A DNA stretch of 64,000 nt from Glandiceps talaboti (GCF_964340395.1 NC_135568.1:4666579-4730578); one strand, 5' to 3'; shown: positions 12,651-24,985, counted from the first letter of the stretch. Program-made: numbers and translations. Notes: generated by a model from the letters alone, not told the origin.

Positions 12651-13279
12651 CAACTCTACAACCAGTATCAATATCAGTCAATAAGTTAATATGTTCTTAA
12701 TGTATGTCAAAATAAAGCAAGAAAGAAATATCCACATTGTGTTCAGTAAGACAATATGTAGTACATGTAAATGTTTGATTATATTTCTTAAAATAAATAT
12801 AATTTTAGATAATTGTATTCATACAAATATGTACATGTAGTGTAGATGTCTATACAGAAATATCAACCTGAATTCAGATCTTACAGCTAAAATGGTGTTG
12901 GCTTCTTGTTTCACTCATACAACATGACATTTATTACACACCCTCAGACACTTTCTAATGCAAAAGAAATAATTATATAGGTGCCACACACAGTGGGAAT
13001 GTAGAAGAAGTCAAATTGAAATGTTGATAGTCAGTTAGAAAATAAACAATTGCAGCCATTAAAACCATCATCCATTTGTAATGTTGTCATCTGTTTTTAC
13101 TGCACTGTAAAAGAATAGCAATGCTTATCAGTGTTCAGTTGTGATTGGGGAAAGGATATCCTGCTGTGTTTATTGTGTCTGTATTATTGTTAGTCTAGAG
13201 TTGATATATGTCATCTCTTTGTGTCAAAAACATAATGTCCCATGATAAGAGTGTAACACAAAGCCTACATCGTTTTAGC

Positions 13280-13556
13280 TATAAAGGGACACAAGCTCAG
13301 TTTATATGAATTTGGACATATATTTTGCTGTATATTTTAAACTTTACTTGCAGTATTCTACTTACTGGAGCACTCTTAGCCACCAATTGTAATATTGACT
13401 GAAGTCAAACCTGGTATCAAGATATAACCATAAGTGATCTGATGACGTAATTTGTCATATGTATCAAAAAATGTTCAGGAAATTCCTACAAGTACTATGC
13501 AATCAACTGTTCTAACAATGGCAGAAGACAATGGTAATGTTAGACTTATAGAAGAC
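13280..13556 (-). mobile_element. Dispersed element D2, - copy
   Basis: Reverse complement of 11690-11965. The matching blocks are aaagggacacaagctcagtt and atcaactgttctaacaatgg. With its partner it forms a ~275-bp inverted pair separated by 1.3 kb. Confidence 0.7.
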
Positions 13557-14085
13557 ATACATTGACATTAATTATAACATCATACTGAAATGTGGTTTTT
13601 ATTTATTTAAGTATTTCACTTGATTAAAAAACTTACCAATGCAGCTTGTGCCACTGGAAGTAATTCCAAGCACAAAAAAATTAGAGAAAAAAAGAAACAT
13701 GTACACATACTTGTCACTAGGTTTTAAAGTAAAAATGATTCCCTAGAACAAGGATAATACATAAAATAGATTTGAGATTGGAAAACAACTTATTAAGTTC
13801 AAAGTTTAAGATAAATCTTTAAGTAAGTAAATTTAAAAGGTGAAATGAACTCAATTAAATTGAAAACCGTATTGCTATAATCTGTCTATCAATTTAACTG
13901 CCTTGTGTGCAAGCCTCAATAGCTTGTAACTGCAAGAACTGTGAATAAGAAGAACCCAGCACTTCTTGGGGAAGATTGCTATTTCTCTTGAAATTTTCTT
14001 TTGTTTGAGAAAAATATGATGACATTGCAGGTGGCTCATGTTACTGCTTGTATGTTCAAGTGTAATGAAAATAAATACCGTGTTG

Positions 14086-14086
14086 G

Positions 14087-14129
<43 letters not shown>

Positions 14130-14252
14130 AACTAAATTTTGGGAACTCCTAATATGTATAAGTGAAATGAAAATAAATACCTTGTCATTGATGGTGATGA
14201 TGATGACGACGATGATGACGATGACAACGGCGGCGGCGGCGGCGACGACATT
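14086..14252 (+). repeat. (ATG)n and (GAT/GAC/GCG)n microsatellites in a duplicated block
   Basis: A ~100-bp phrase, 'gaaatgaaaataaataccttg' (split here as gaaatgaaaataaata + ccttg), occurs twice. Each copy is followed by a GAT-rich trinucleotide run; the second has drifted to GAC and GGC units. Confidence 0.85.
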
Positions 14253-14259
14253 TTGGGAA

Positions 14260-15355
14260 CACCATGTCGATCCTTTAAATTTCTTTCATTATTTCAAAAT
14301 ATAATAACAAGCTTTCATATGGCAAAGTGTGAGAGATTTTAAGAACTTAGATTATCAGGGAAATACTGTGGATTCCTGAGGGATGTTCTGCTGTATTAAT
14401 TCATTACAACTGTGTAGATTAGTAAGGTCATTTTGACCTGAACATTAACAAATTACATCCTCTTGGAGATGTGACTGTGACACTTGCAATGAAGATAAAA
14501 CATCCGTGTCATTACACGTAATAAAAGTTGAAAGTATACGTATGCAGGGCAACTGGCAAGTGAATTAAAGTCAGTCACATCTCCAGTGATTACTACTGAC
14601 TATAAAATATCACACTGACCTGGAATAATCGAGCATGAGAACATAAATTGTGTATGTGACTGATTACAAGTAATCTTGTTCACATGCCACTTGATTAGGG
14701 CTTGTGTTCTGGAGTCTCTCTCATATATTACAAAAAAATGGACATTTTCCAGATGACTTCACTGATGAAGTCTTACTAGGATTTATTTTATACATCACTT
14801 TTATCTGAATGACCTCCTTTCACAGTTACAGTCTCAGCACAATCTTGTAGATTTAATAGGTTGAATAGACTTCTTAGTTCTAAGATTTACAGCCAGTGTA
14901 TATATTAACACATAAGTATTCTGTATATACATGAGGAACCATGCATGCAGTACTAAGTAGTACAATACTGTCGTCATATGTGCTTTGGTCCTGAATTTTT
15001 TAAAATATTTTTTAAATATTTTTTCAGAAATGAGTCCTGTTAAACAATAACATACTAATAACAACTTACAAGTTGTCATATGTCTGTATTCAGCTAGGGT
15101 GAAGGGTTTCAATATCAGTTACATTGAATATGGTAGGCCGGACCACATAAGTTATATGTGTATGATGCATGTATATTTAGAAGTGGTGTCTCCTTGCTCT
15201 TTGGCCCTTCTACCAAATTATGGTGCACCTGTCCTGTCCCAAATTACCATTCAACCAAATTTTTCATTAGTACATTTTCAGTACACATGTACATGTATGT
15301 AGTTGTTAAGGACAAATGTAAAATTGTCCATTAATTGCAGACAATGCAAAACAGA
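14260..15355. other. Non-coding; only a small imperfect inverted repeat
   Basis: ttggagatgtgactgtgaca (14464) and cagtcacatctccagtg (about 14572) are inverted over ~25 bp. Nothing else seen. Confidence 0.4.
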
Positions 15356-15458
15356 TTTAGGCTTGCAAGTCTAACCCTATGCCTATCCCTAACCATGGAG
15401 GTATAATCCCCACTTATACTCCCATGCCCTAACCTTACCCTAATCTGAACATCCTTTT

Positions 15459-16135
15459 ACAGTCTCCTACAATTTAAGGTACACATCTAGTTTATGCTAG
15501 GGAGTCTATCCCTACCCTACCCATACCTGTAACTCCCTAACTTGAATACAAATGTGTGTCTACTTTACAGTCAGTACACTCTCCTACAATTTAAGGTATT
15601 CATCAAGTCTTCACTAGGGAGTCTATCCCTACCCTACCCATACCCATAACTCCCTAACTTGAATACAAATGTGTCTATTTTACAGTCAGTACACTCTCCA
15701 ACAATTTAAGGTACACATCTAGTTTATGCTAGGGAGTCTATCCGTACCCTACCCATACCCATAACTCCCTAACTTGAATACAAATGTGTCTATTTTACAG
15801 TCAGTACACTCTCCTACAATTTAAGGTATTCATCAAGTCTTCACTAGGGAGTCTATCCCTACCCTACCCATACCCATAACTCCCTAACTTGAATACAAAT
15901 GTGTCTATTTTACAGTCAGTACACTCTCCAACAATTTAAGGTACACATCTAGTTTATGCTAGGGAGTCTATCCGTACCCTACCCATACCCATAACTCCCT
16001 AACTTGAATACAAATGTGTCTATTTTACAGTCAGTACACTCTCCTACAATTTAAGGTACACATCTAGTTTATGCTAGGGAGTCTATCCCTACCCTACCCA
16101 TACCCGTAACTCCCTAACTTGAATACAAATGTGTA
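15459..16135 (+). repeat. 115-bp satellite with alternating A/B monomers
   Basis: acagtcagtacactctcc recurs at 15567, 15682, 15797, 15912 and 16027 (period 115). Type A monomers carry acacatctagtttatgctag, type B carry ttcatcaagtcttcacta. The order is A-B-A-B-A-A. A diverged single copy is at 43440-43565 inside the MGAT5 gene. Confidence 0.93.
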
Positions 16136-16889
16136 TAAATTGTAGAATAAATTCACTCTTCTACATTCGTGTCTCATTGTCCCCATTCCAGGCTCAATTC
16201 CCCAAAAAATGCTTTCTAAGTTTCTTTGATAAGCCTTGGAAATTGCAAGTAATATAATCATGAAAATTAAAAGTTGGTCATATTTTCATTTCTTGAAGTT
16301 GAAAAAAGTTGTTATTTCAGAAATTAAGACATGAGTACGTCCAAACATGCCAATAGCAACCTCCTTCTTGCAATGCATCATGGGACTGAGAAGTCAGCTG
16401 TTGCCATGGTCACAACTCAATGAAACAGGACTGTCAGCCTTAAATTATTCAAATCTTTTTACAAATATTTGGATTATGATAATAATTGATATTAATATAA
16501 TACAATGTACAATGTGATAACAATTGTAGTCTTCATTAATTTTTATTTCAAAGTAACATTTATCTTAAACGTCATATCCAGCCGACAATTAACATATTTA
16601 ACATACTAATAAGAATAAAGAAATTAATAATATGATAGAAGAACACTGTCAGTCAGAAAATATACACTTTTGCTAATTTTGTGAGACAGGAAGAAATAAA
16701 GAAATATTAAAATGTATTTAGTCATAAACGCTTTTATTTGACAGCATGACACAGCAATGATATTTTGATTTCAATTAACTATTATAGTACTATTTTATTA
16801 CATGTAATGAAATTTGACATTTCGTGAATATTTTTGTATGTGCAATTGTACTTGTATTGTACATAGAGAGAGATATGAATTCTCAGTAT

Positions 16890-17083
16890 CTGAAATAGTA
16901 TATTACTGCCTAGGTGCATCATAAAAATAATGAACATTTGATTTCTTGGTCGACATCATAACTTCGGCTCCATGCACTCTACATGTATTACTATAGGTGT
17001 GCATGAAAATAAGTTGATCTTCTTGTTCTATTTTGACTCTCTAGCATGAGGTAAAAAGCTATAATTGCAGGTACTGAGACTAG
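16890..17083 (+). mobile_element. Dispersed element D3, copy 1
   Basis: ctgaaatag, cctaggtgcatcataaaaat, tgttctattttgactctcta and gcaggtactgag are shared with 23024-23222 (reverse) and 48556-48765. Confidence 0.75.
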
Positions 17084-17123
17084 TAAATATAGTTACATGT
17101 ATACAATTAGATATGACTTGAAA

Positions 17124-17203
17124 TCTACCCCAATATTTTTCTTCATTTAGCCAAGAAAATATGAGTGGCCTAAGGGGCCTTGTCACTACGTGTTGATTAT
17201 TCT
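17124..17203. mobile_element. Inverted-repeat family P2 (ATTGGGGAATAATA), fragment
   Basis: taccccaatatttttcttca, agccaagaaaatatgagtgg and cctaaggggccttgtcacta match the arm of 27779-27922. The second end is not clear. Confidence 0.5.
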
Positions 17204-17595
17204 TTGTAGTTATGCCATTTTAGTTCTTGGTGATAAGTTTGATCAGGCTATAGATAGTGAGAATACAACCACAGATAACATACAAAATATACATGTGACT
17301 TGTAAATGTATCTCTGGGCTATCGTAGTTGGTGATTATTTTGAAAATGGCTTTATATATTGATAACCCATCTGTGGCACAGTTTCTATCTAATTCACTGT
17401 ATGGAGGTATTAGTTAGAATGTAAGATACATTGTGTTGTTCCACACTGAAGAACCCTTGAAAGGGTTGGCTGATGCGTTAGGATGACCCATCACAGCACA
17501 CTGTACAGACTAAGGAAGGATCATTGAACTACCTAAGGTTTCCATTAATCAGAGAGAGGAAAAGGGAAAAGGATACAGAAATGTAATACTTAAAG

Positions 17596-18300
17596 GTTGC
17601 ACAGATACTGCAGGAGAAATATGTACATTGCATTACCAGTATACATGTATGGGTTGCACAGATACTGCAGGAGAAATATGTAAATTGTATCATGTACCAG
17701 TATATGGGTTGCACAGATACTGCAGGAGAATGTACCTGTATATGGGTTCACAGATACTGCAGGAGAAATATATAAATTGTATCATGTACCAGTATATGGG
17801 TTCACAGATACTGCAGGAGAAATATGTAAATTGTATCATGTACCAGTACACATGGGTTCACAGATACTGCAGGAGAAATATATAAATTGTATCATGTACC
17901 AGTATATGGGTTGCACAGATACTGCAGGAGAAATATGTAAATTGTATCATGTACCAGTACATGGGTTCACAGATACTGCAGGAGAAATATGTAAATTGTA
18001 TCATGTACCAGTACATGGGTTCACAGATACTGCAGGAGAAATATGTAAATTGTATCATGTACCAGTATATGGGTTCACTGTTCACAGATATTGCAGGAGA
18101 AATATGTAAATTGTATCATGTACCAGTACACATGGGTTCACAGAAACTGCAGGAGAAGTATGTAAATTGTATCATGTACCAGTATATGGGTTCACTGTTC
18201 ACAGATATTGCAGGAGAAATATGTAAATTGTATCATGTACCAGTATATGGGTTCACTGTTCACAGATATTGCAGGAGAAATATGTAAATTGTATGTACCA
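17596..18300 (+). repeat. Minisatellite, ~50-60 bp unit, thirteen copies
   Basis: Consensus order: gggttcacagatactgcagg, agaaatatgtaaattgtatc, atgtaccagtatat. Three units carry an extra cactgtt before cacagat, and all three are near the right end. Several overlapping frames are open through it on both strands, which is a repeat artefact. Confidence 0.95.
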
Positions 18301-18654
18301 GTACATTTGTACATGTATAATACAGTGACACAAATTATCAATAAAATTGTTTTAATATCATTTAAAAGATGAGTTCACCAATATACAATTACCCTAAAAA
18401 CTTAATTGTCCCAAAGTATTAGTAATTATAGCTGACTTATCATTTGAATGATACTACATGTACCATACTACATACATGTACATTACGAATGTTATCGTAA
18501 TACAATCAGATGTCATATATCGTTGTATGACAAATGTCAGAGTTTATGTATTTCTCTTACTTGATAATGTATACAGGTCAATGTTCATGTTAAAGTGGCC
18601 ATATGGACAACATTTGTTTTAATTCACTATCTTCCAAATGTCCAGTCAGACTTA

Positions 18655-18850
18655 TTTCAGCCTTTACATGGGGTAATTTTGTATTGATTTCTGCTATCAC
18701 TATCAGTGTACAAAGATGTTTAATTTTGAATTGATTTCTGCTATCACTGTATCAGTGTACAATTTTGAATTGATTTCTGCCATCACTGTATCAGTGTACA
18801 AACATGTATAATTTTGTATTTATTTCTGCTATCAACGTACAAAGATGTAT
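18655..18850 (+). repeat. Short tandem array, ~45-55 bp, four copies
   Basis: tattgatttctgctatcac and atcagtgtacaaagatgt recur four times with small changes. Confidence 0.85.
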
Positions 18851-19049
18851 AATTTGGGCTATAAAATAACATATTTGTAACTTATTCAACTTTGAAATTA
18901 TGTAAAAAAATTCAAAAACTGAAGAATATGTTGACATGTTTTTTAAACACTATAATGTAGGTAGTATTACTTGATATGATTTAATATTTCACAATATTTC
19001 TAACAAGCAATTGTTTTAAATGTTTCACTATGTTGAAGATAGGCCTAGT

Positions 19050-19414
19050 AAACCAAATTTATTTTTTCCGGTTACCCAATCCCATCTAACTTTTCAGTGT
19101 CAACTCTAACTGTATTTTATGTATTTGAGAAAAAATAATAAAATCGCAAAAATTGTGAAGTCTCGCAAGAAATAGTGGATGAGTAAACTGACATCATTTT
19201 GAAAAAGACAATATAAAACTGTTCTTCCAATCTGTAATGGCTGTACATCTGATGAGAAGAAACCAATAACACAGAGACCATATAGAAAACAACGGAAAAC
19301 GTAACTACCTGAACTGGACACTCAAATATGGAAAAAAATATATAGAAAATACAAAATCTACTTACCCCACCTATTCTATAATTGAGTGTAATCAGAAACA
19401 CATGATTTTTTTTT
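19050..19414. mobile_element. Dispersed element D1, copy 2
   Basis: Collinear with 5516-5888 from ttccggttacccaatcccat to the closing ttttttttt run. A few indels separate the copies. The minus-strand frames here are not genes. Confidence 0.7.
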
Positions 19415-19673
19415 GTTATGGGTATGCCTAACTGTAACTTAGTGTAAGCAAAACACCTATTTTGTTTAATATACATGTATACATGTATTATGCCATACAC
19501 ACACCAGTTTGAACACATTCAAACATAAAAATAAGGTTTTCATATCCTGTTAATTTCTACGTCATGACAACTTGTGTGTACAACGCTAATTTTGCAGTGC
19601 TAGACTTGAAAGTGTTCCAGAGCATCATTATCTTTCCTAATTTTCCGAAATTACGTTTGTAGAAATATAATTT

Positions 19674-19771
19674 TATTATTAACTGAAAAATACTCGTGAA
19701 CGAGGAGGTTTCATTTCAATGTTACTCGTATTTTCCATGGCTGAACAAAGATGTTATTGGGGAGTAATATC
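19674..19771. mobile_element. P2 family, short copy
   Basis: attaactgaaaaatactcgt and acgagtaacattgaaa (minus) are inverted; right end attggggagtaatat. Diverged. Confidence 0.45.
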
Positions 19772-20152
19772 TTCAAGTATGTAGTTTCATGTTGGATATG
19801 AATTAAGATAATGAATTATATTATACATGTATGAAGATAATGAACTGAGTCAATTTATGAAATATACATTACATGGTTAATAGGTTTGCTATGATGATAA
19901 ATTATGTACAGGATTAATTGTTAATGTGTCCAGACTGCCAATTAACTTCTATTATTGATGTGCATGCTGTGTATATGCATATAGTTATACTATGCACAAA
20001 AAATATGGAATATTTGCATCAATGTCACGTGAACTTGTGTGTATGTCACTGGTTTAGACTAGTTCTGCTGTGTTCGAAATATGTGTCAAAATGCTCAAAA
20101 TTGCCCTTAAGTACTTTCTCCGATTCTTTTCATTACTGGCGATAGTATAATT

Positions 20153-20304
20153 CTATTATTCCCCAATATTCTTCTTCACTGAGCTGGATAATACTCATGA
20201 CCTCAGGGTTGTCACTATTCGTCTAGCAACTTGTGGTGACAAGAGCCCCATAGGTCACACATATATTCTTGGTTGAGCTTAGAAAAATATTGTGAATTAA
20301 TATC
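20153..20304. mobile_element. P2 family, full palindromic copy
   Basis: Left tattattccccaatattctt and right agaaaaatattgtgaattaa are inverted. The inner arms ctcagggttgtcac and gtgacaagagccccatagg also pair. Confidence 0.65.
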
Positions 20305-20496
20305 TAAATGTCAAAAGAATCTTTCAACTCCAGAAACATTCATTTTGGTTTCAAGATCATGATGGCAAAATTTCTATACATGTACACTAGCCTGAAGCAT
20401 TGTTTGGGCAAAGGTTAAAGAGATGTGAAGTGCCTAACTTTATTTGTTTCCCATGATACCTCACCCAGTGTACAGCTTCTTCAAAGTCTGAATTTA

Positions 20497-20709
20497 CCAC
20501 ATGTACATTTATGGCACAAATTTTATGGGTACATTTGGTATGTTTAAATTATTACATGAATGGATTACATAAAATGATCCAAGTTAATAATAGTTATAAA
20601 TGGAGGTATTAAAGATTACTGAAGGCATAATGAGGAAATGAAAGACTGTTAGTTGTGATGTCAGAATGAAAATCATAGAATAAACATTTCGAATGGTAAC
20701 AATTTGGGA
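20497..20709 (+). repeat. Duplicated block R3, copy 1
   Basis: gtacatttatggcacaaat, gttaataatagttataaatg, gaaagactgttagttg and aatggtaacaat correspond in order to 21903-22114. Confidence 0.6.
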
Positions 20710-21009
20710 ATAGACAGTTTACAGTGTATGATGTAAAGATGTATGCTTCACTTGGAATTAAATATGGCCACTACATGTACTTGTGAGTACTTGCGTAGGA
20801 ATGTGGAAGGAGATGTTAATCCCCTTTCTACCGGGATGGGGTGGGGTAGGAAAAGGAGAGGGAGAAGGGTATTTGTTTGTACACAAAGAAATACCCTCTT
20901 GGAAAAACAGGATTGACTTCCTGGTCTCACATGAAACACTACATACAAACTTCTTTTTTCACATGGATAAATTGTAGAAAATTCTAAAAAAATGTGTGAA
21001 AAGGTACCT

Positions 21010-21645
21010 GTTTACTGCACCGTTGTTTGTTAAATTGTAGCTGCCATCATATCTCCTTGACCTGAAAACCAACTATCTTGTCTTAAGAACTGTTACTTAT
21101 ATACTGATTCAGTAACCCACACTCCCAAAAGTTGTTATCAAGCATTCGACATGTTTTAAATTTGCATAATTACATGTAAATTATCGCATGCATATACTTC
21201 ACATGCTTTATGTGTTAACCTCTGTGTTCATCTCAGCTCTGAGTGTACACTTACATAATGACTTCATTTGAATAACGTCATGGTTGTAATCAGGTTATTG
21301 GGTGCATATTTACGTAATGACTTCATTTGAATAACGTCATGGTTGTAATCAGGTTATTGGGTGCATATTTACATAATGACTTCATTTGAATAACGTCATG
21401 GTTGTAATCACGTTATTGGGTGTACATTTACATAATGACTTCATTTGAATAATATCACTTGTGATCAGGATTATTGGGTGCATATTTACATAATGACTTC
21501 ATTTGAATAACGTCATGGTTGTAATAAGGTTATTGGGTGTAAATTTACATAATGACTTCATTTGAATAATGTCATGATTGTAATCAGGTTATTAGGCACA
21601 CATTATCAAATTGTAATTACCAAATTGTTCATGGTTCTTAAAACA
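21010..21645 (+). mobile_element. Dispersed element D4 with internal six-unit expansion
   Basis: Opening cctgtttactgcaccgttg and middle ataattacatgtaaattatc, gttcatct and acataatgacttcatttgaa also occur at 60806-61120, where the middle is inverted. Ends cttgtcttaagaac (21076) and gttcttaaaacaag (21632) are inverted. From 21240 a ~60-bp unit (acataatgacttcatttgaa, cgtcatggttgtaatc, aggttattgggtgcat) is repeated six times. Confidence 0.7.
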
Positions 21646-21902
21646 AGTGTTGATTTGAGGGCTAGGAAGTATAATGTACATGTATGATGACAGCTAACAA
21701 TGTAACAACACTATCAACAGCATAGTAAATGGGGTAGTGACAAGATTAAATAAAAATACAGACATAGTCACTAGACAGTATACTATGTAAACACTATTCA
21801 CCCAGAAATTTATGACTATACTGAAGTGATATTTCCACAAATAGGTACATTGTATTTATAGGAAATCGAATGTTTTGTAAAAATGAAGGTACTGCTGAAT
21901 AT

Positions 21903-22114
21903 ATACGTGTACATTTGTGGCACAAATAGTATGAATTCATTTGCATAAAAGGACTGTATGTAAACTGATCAAAGTGTTGATAATATTTATATTAAAATGA
22001 AAGTAATAATAATATAAGTTTACTGAATCTTAGTGAAAGCGTATAAAAGACTATTTGTTAGTTGATATATCTAGAAAACAGTAGCATTACTATTTCAAAT
22101 GGAAACAATATTTA
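21903..22114 (+). repeat. Duplicated block R3, copy 2
   Basis: gtacatttgtggcacaaata, tgttgataatatttatat, aaagactatttgttagttga, tttcaaatggaaacaat. Partner of 20497-20709. Confidence 0.6.
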
Positions 22115-22586
22115 AACTTCATCTTTTTGCTGTAGTAGATCTATACAATCTACCTGAGTTCCCTAGTCATTTTACGTGGGTTCCCACCCCAAATTATGAT
22201 AATGCGTTAGGAGCTGTACCAGTTTTCCCTTTTCTGTTAATGGGGTTCCTCAATCTCCGAAAAACACCCTGACTGCATTGTACTAGACATGACATGTAAA
22301 CAATACACATACATGTTGTCCTGTCCACACTACAGAGTTTGATGCAAATTGTTGAATATACAAGTATGCCAGTGAGTTTTTAAGGCCAAGTACCTGCAAT
22401 ACTAACAGTAGCCATTTTCTTTTATAAAATAATATGATGTTGTATATGTTCTTTCTGTAAGGCATTGACAACATAAACACTTAAACTCTTGAGACACTAA
22501 ATACACAAACTTGATATATAGTAGTCACAACATTGCCTACACAATCATAAAGTTGAATAACAGTACTAAATGATAACATAATCGAA

Positions 22587-22757
22587 CTAGTCTAGTTTCT
22601 GATGACGATACTCCGATTTTACATTACGTTATCTTCATACATAGTCTAGTTCCTGATGACCGCATTCCTATTTTACACTACGTTATCTTCATACTTTACT
22701 AATGTATGAAGATAATGTAGTGTAAAATCGGAATACAGTCGTCAGGAACTAGACTAT
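22587..22757. mobile_element. TAGTCTAGT-ended MITE (P3), short three-arm copy
   Basis: Two direct copies of tagtctagtt-ctgatgac, each followed by ttacgttatcttcatac, and then one inverted copy (gtatgaagataatgtagtg, gtcaggaactagacta). Only terminal regions remain. Confidence 0.75.
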
Positions 22758-23023
22758 AAACGAACGGGCATGCAATTATTCATTGTTGCAATTTATGCAA
22801 ATAAACCCCATCTACATTGTATTGTATTGTATTGGCATAACATATAAAGTGATGTCTAAGAAAACAAACAAACCAGGGTAACTGTAGGAGGTGCCAAGTT
22901 TGCTATTTCAAATTATGATTGAAGTTATCAGTACTAATGCATACAGTTGTGGCACTCTTTTGGTATGACGCTACTAAATTTTGTCCATAGTAATATGTTG
23001 TAGTAGTTCATTGTTTATTTTTC

Positions 23024-23222
23024 AATTCATGAGACCTGCAATAGCATTTTACTTCCTGCTAGAGAGTCAAAATAGAACAAGAAGGTCAACTTACATTGTA
23101 TTCTCACACATGCCTATAATGATGCATGCGAAGTGTGTGCAGCAGAAGTTATGGTGTCAACCAAGGAATCAAATGTTCATTATTTTCATGATGCTCCTAG
23201 GTAATAATATTCTATTTCAGGT
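23024..23222 (-). mobile_element. Dispersed element D3, copy 2 (reverse)
   Basis: Minus strand reads ctgaaatag, cctaggagcatcatgaaaat, cttgttctattttgactctc, tgcaggtctcatgaa. Directly beside the coding-like segment 23245-23415. Confidence 0.75.
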
Positions 23223-23244
23223 AGCAAGAATTGCAAGCACTTAG

Positions 23245-23415
23245 TGCATGAACATATCTTATATCTTTCCCAATATTGACACTCCTCTTCAGCAATCTGT
23301 TTAACTTGTACAACCAGCACATCAGAAGTGTCTGATACAATTGATTGTGCTCCTTGTGGCTTCTTCAACAAGAAAGACATCAGTTGTTGTGTGGCAATGC
23401 AATCAACCATCTGGA
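23245..23415 (-). other. Coding-like minus-strand segment, unidentified
   Basis: The minus strand has an acceptor-like gactttccag followed directly by an open frame MVDCIATQQLMSFLLKKPQG, continuing through DVLVVQVKQIAEEECQYWE. Composition looks protein-like, without the Ser/Thr/Ile bias of random AT-rich frames here. I do not recognise a family. No clear GT donor closes it, and its 3' side runs directly into a dispersed repeat copy (23024-23222). It could be an old exon, a retroelement scrap or chance. Confidence 0.25.
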
Positions 23416-23500
23416 AAGTCTTTTATATTACCTTTACAGATACCAGATAATACTTAGGGGCCACACATAGGTCATGAAAGTGGGGCATTGGCCAAGCTGA

Positions 23501-23950
23501 TTAAAATCCGATGTAGTGTACACGTCACTTTTTGGCTGTTATGTTTACTGTTGTTTGTTCTTTTGTAAGTGCTTGTTATATACATCTGAGACAATACCTT
23601 AGGTTTTCCCAAACCTTATCTCATATTTACAAGTAGCCAACCAGAATCTTACAATATAGCACACAACGTTTGAAATTGAAGAAAGACAATGACCAAACAT
23701 AAACAATAACATCGTTATCTGCGCTCATGCTCTCTGTGAACAGAACGCTCTTAAGTACTGTACCCATATGTTTCTGTGTATTACATGTTTTCATTGGTTG
23801 AGTGAATTCACTCGGCACTTTCGTGTGGCCCAGGAAAACCTATGGTATATTGTGTCAGATGTATGTAATGAGCCCACACAAAAGAACAAACAACAGTAAA
23901 TGTAACAGCCAAAAAGAAATCACGCCCTGTACACTACATCGGATTTAAAT
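23501..23950. mobile_element. Long inverted-repeat element, ~450 bp
   Basis: Left arm (aatccgatgtagtgtacacg, tttttggctgtta, tttactgttgtttgttcttt) is the inverse of the right arm (aaagaacaaacaacagtaaa, taacagccaaaaa, tgtacactacatcggattt). Arms are about 110 bp, the centre about 220 bp and unique. No transposase. Confidence 0.85.
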
Positions 23951-24784
23951 CACATTGGGCATTGGCAGAAGATTTTAACTTGAACGCAAACTAATATCAA
24001 CATCCTCTCTAAAATTTCTTACAAATCGTTACACAACAATGAAATAACACAAATTGTCTTAAATCTCACAAAATGCAAAAACATGTGTTATAGTTATACT
24101 GATAAAAAGAATAAATAGAAAAGAATAGAAATATGAAAAAATAAAAACCTTGCTATCCATCCAACCCTTACGAGCTAAAAAATTATTTGACTAAATAAAG
24201 TTTGATCTTTTTTCCTGTACTTGTTTCTATGTTATTTGTATTCAAGGGCTGCTTTTTAACTGCCTTCTAACTTAATTGACCAAAATTGTATTGTTTCAGA
24301 CAGCACAATATTAAATCAGTATGTAGTGCTATGAATACAAAACCTGTATTTAGTGAGGAAAAAATAGCTCTCTTATAGACATTTTAGTGTATTTTAGTGT
24401 GATGCATTTACTATAGCGAAAAACATTTCTCAACTTGACAACTTTTTTTTTTGGAAATAGTGTATTGTGGAATACAAAACAAAGTCCATTAAAAGTAGAA
24501 TCGTTTATGTAGAATGAGAACTAAAGTGGTTGAGAACCTCCTGCCCAACTAATAGATTAAAAGAAGTACAAACTTACTCCTAAGTTTTTTATCGTACAAT
24601 TAATCTCGCCCTCTCATTTATCACTACATGAATTGAATTATTAGTGACTTGGATTCTTTTATTTATACATGTACTCCATTCATGCAACAGGTGCTACAAA
24701 TTTATCATTCTTATTTCACGTATTGATACCAAATTAATTCAGAAATTAATTCAGAAATTAAGATACAGTTGCAATTTGTACAAC

Positions 24785-24985
24785 ACCCGAGTGCATTACT
24801 GTTAAAAGTAGGAGGAAACCGAAGTAACTGTGGAAAACCTGTGTTAATGTTTGGTAGGGTAAAACTGAGCATCACCCTTCTTCCAGGAAATTTTGAATCA
24901 AACCCAGCCAACTCTGAGTGTTTTTGAATGCAGACTGCAGTGGTAAGACATGCTGGTAAGAGGATACAAGCTAATCGCTCTAAAA
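24785..24985 (-). mobile_element. SINE-like element S2, minus copy
   Basis: On the minus strand: gattagcttgtatcctctta, tggctgggtttgattcaaaa (B-box-like), aagaagggtgatgctcagtt, ttccacagttacttcggttt, cctcctactttt. The order matches 25543-25735. Confidence 0.6.

Noticed and set aside
15360-15460. Interstitial telomere-like sequence (ctaaccctatgcc, cctaaccttaccctaa)
   Set aside because: There is no regular TTAGGG/CCCTAA repeat; the words belong to the degenerate left edge of the 115-bp satellite.
17628-18287. Plus-strand repeat frames (HVPVYGFTDTAGE-like units)
   Set aside because: Same minisatellite artefact. Three overlapping frames on + and two on - are all open.
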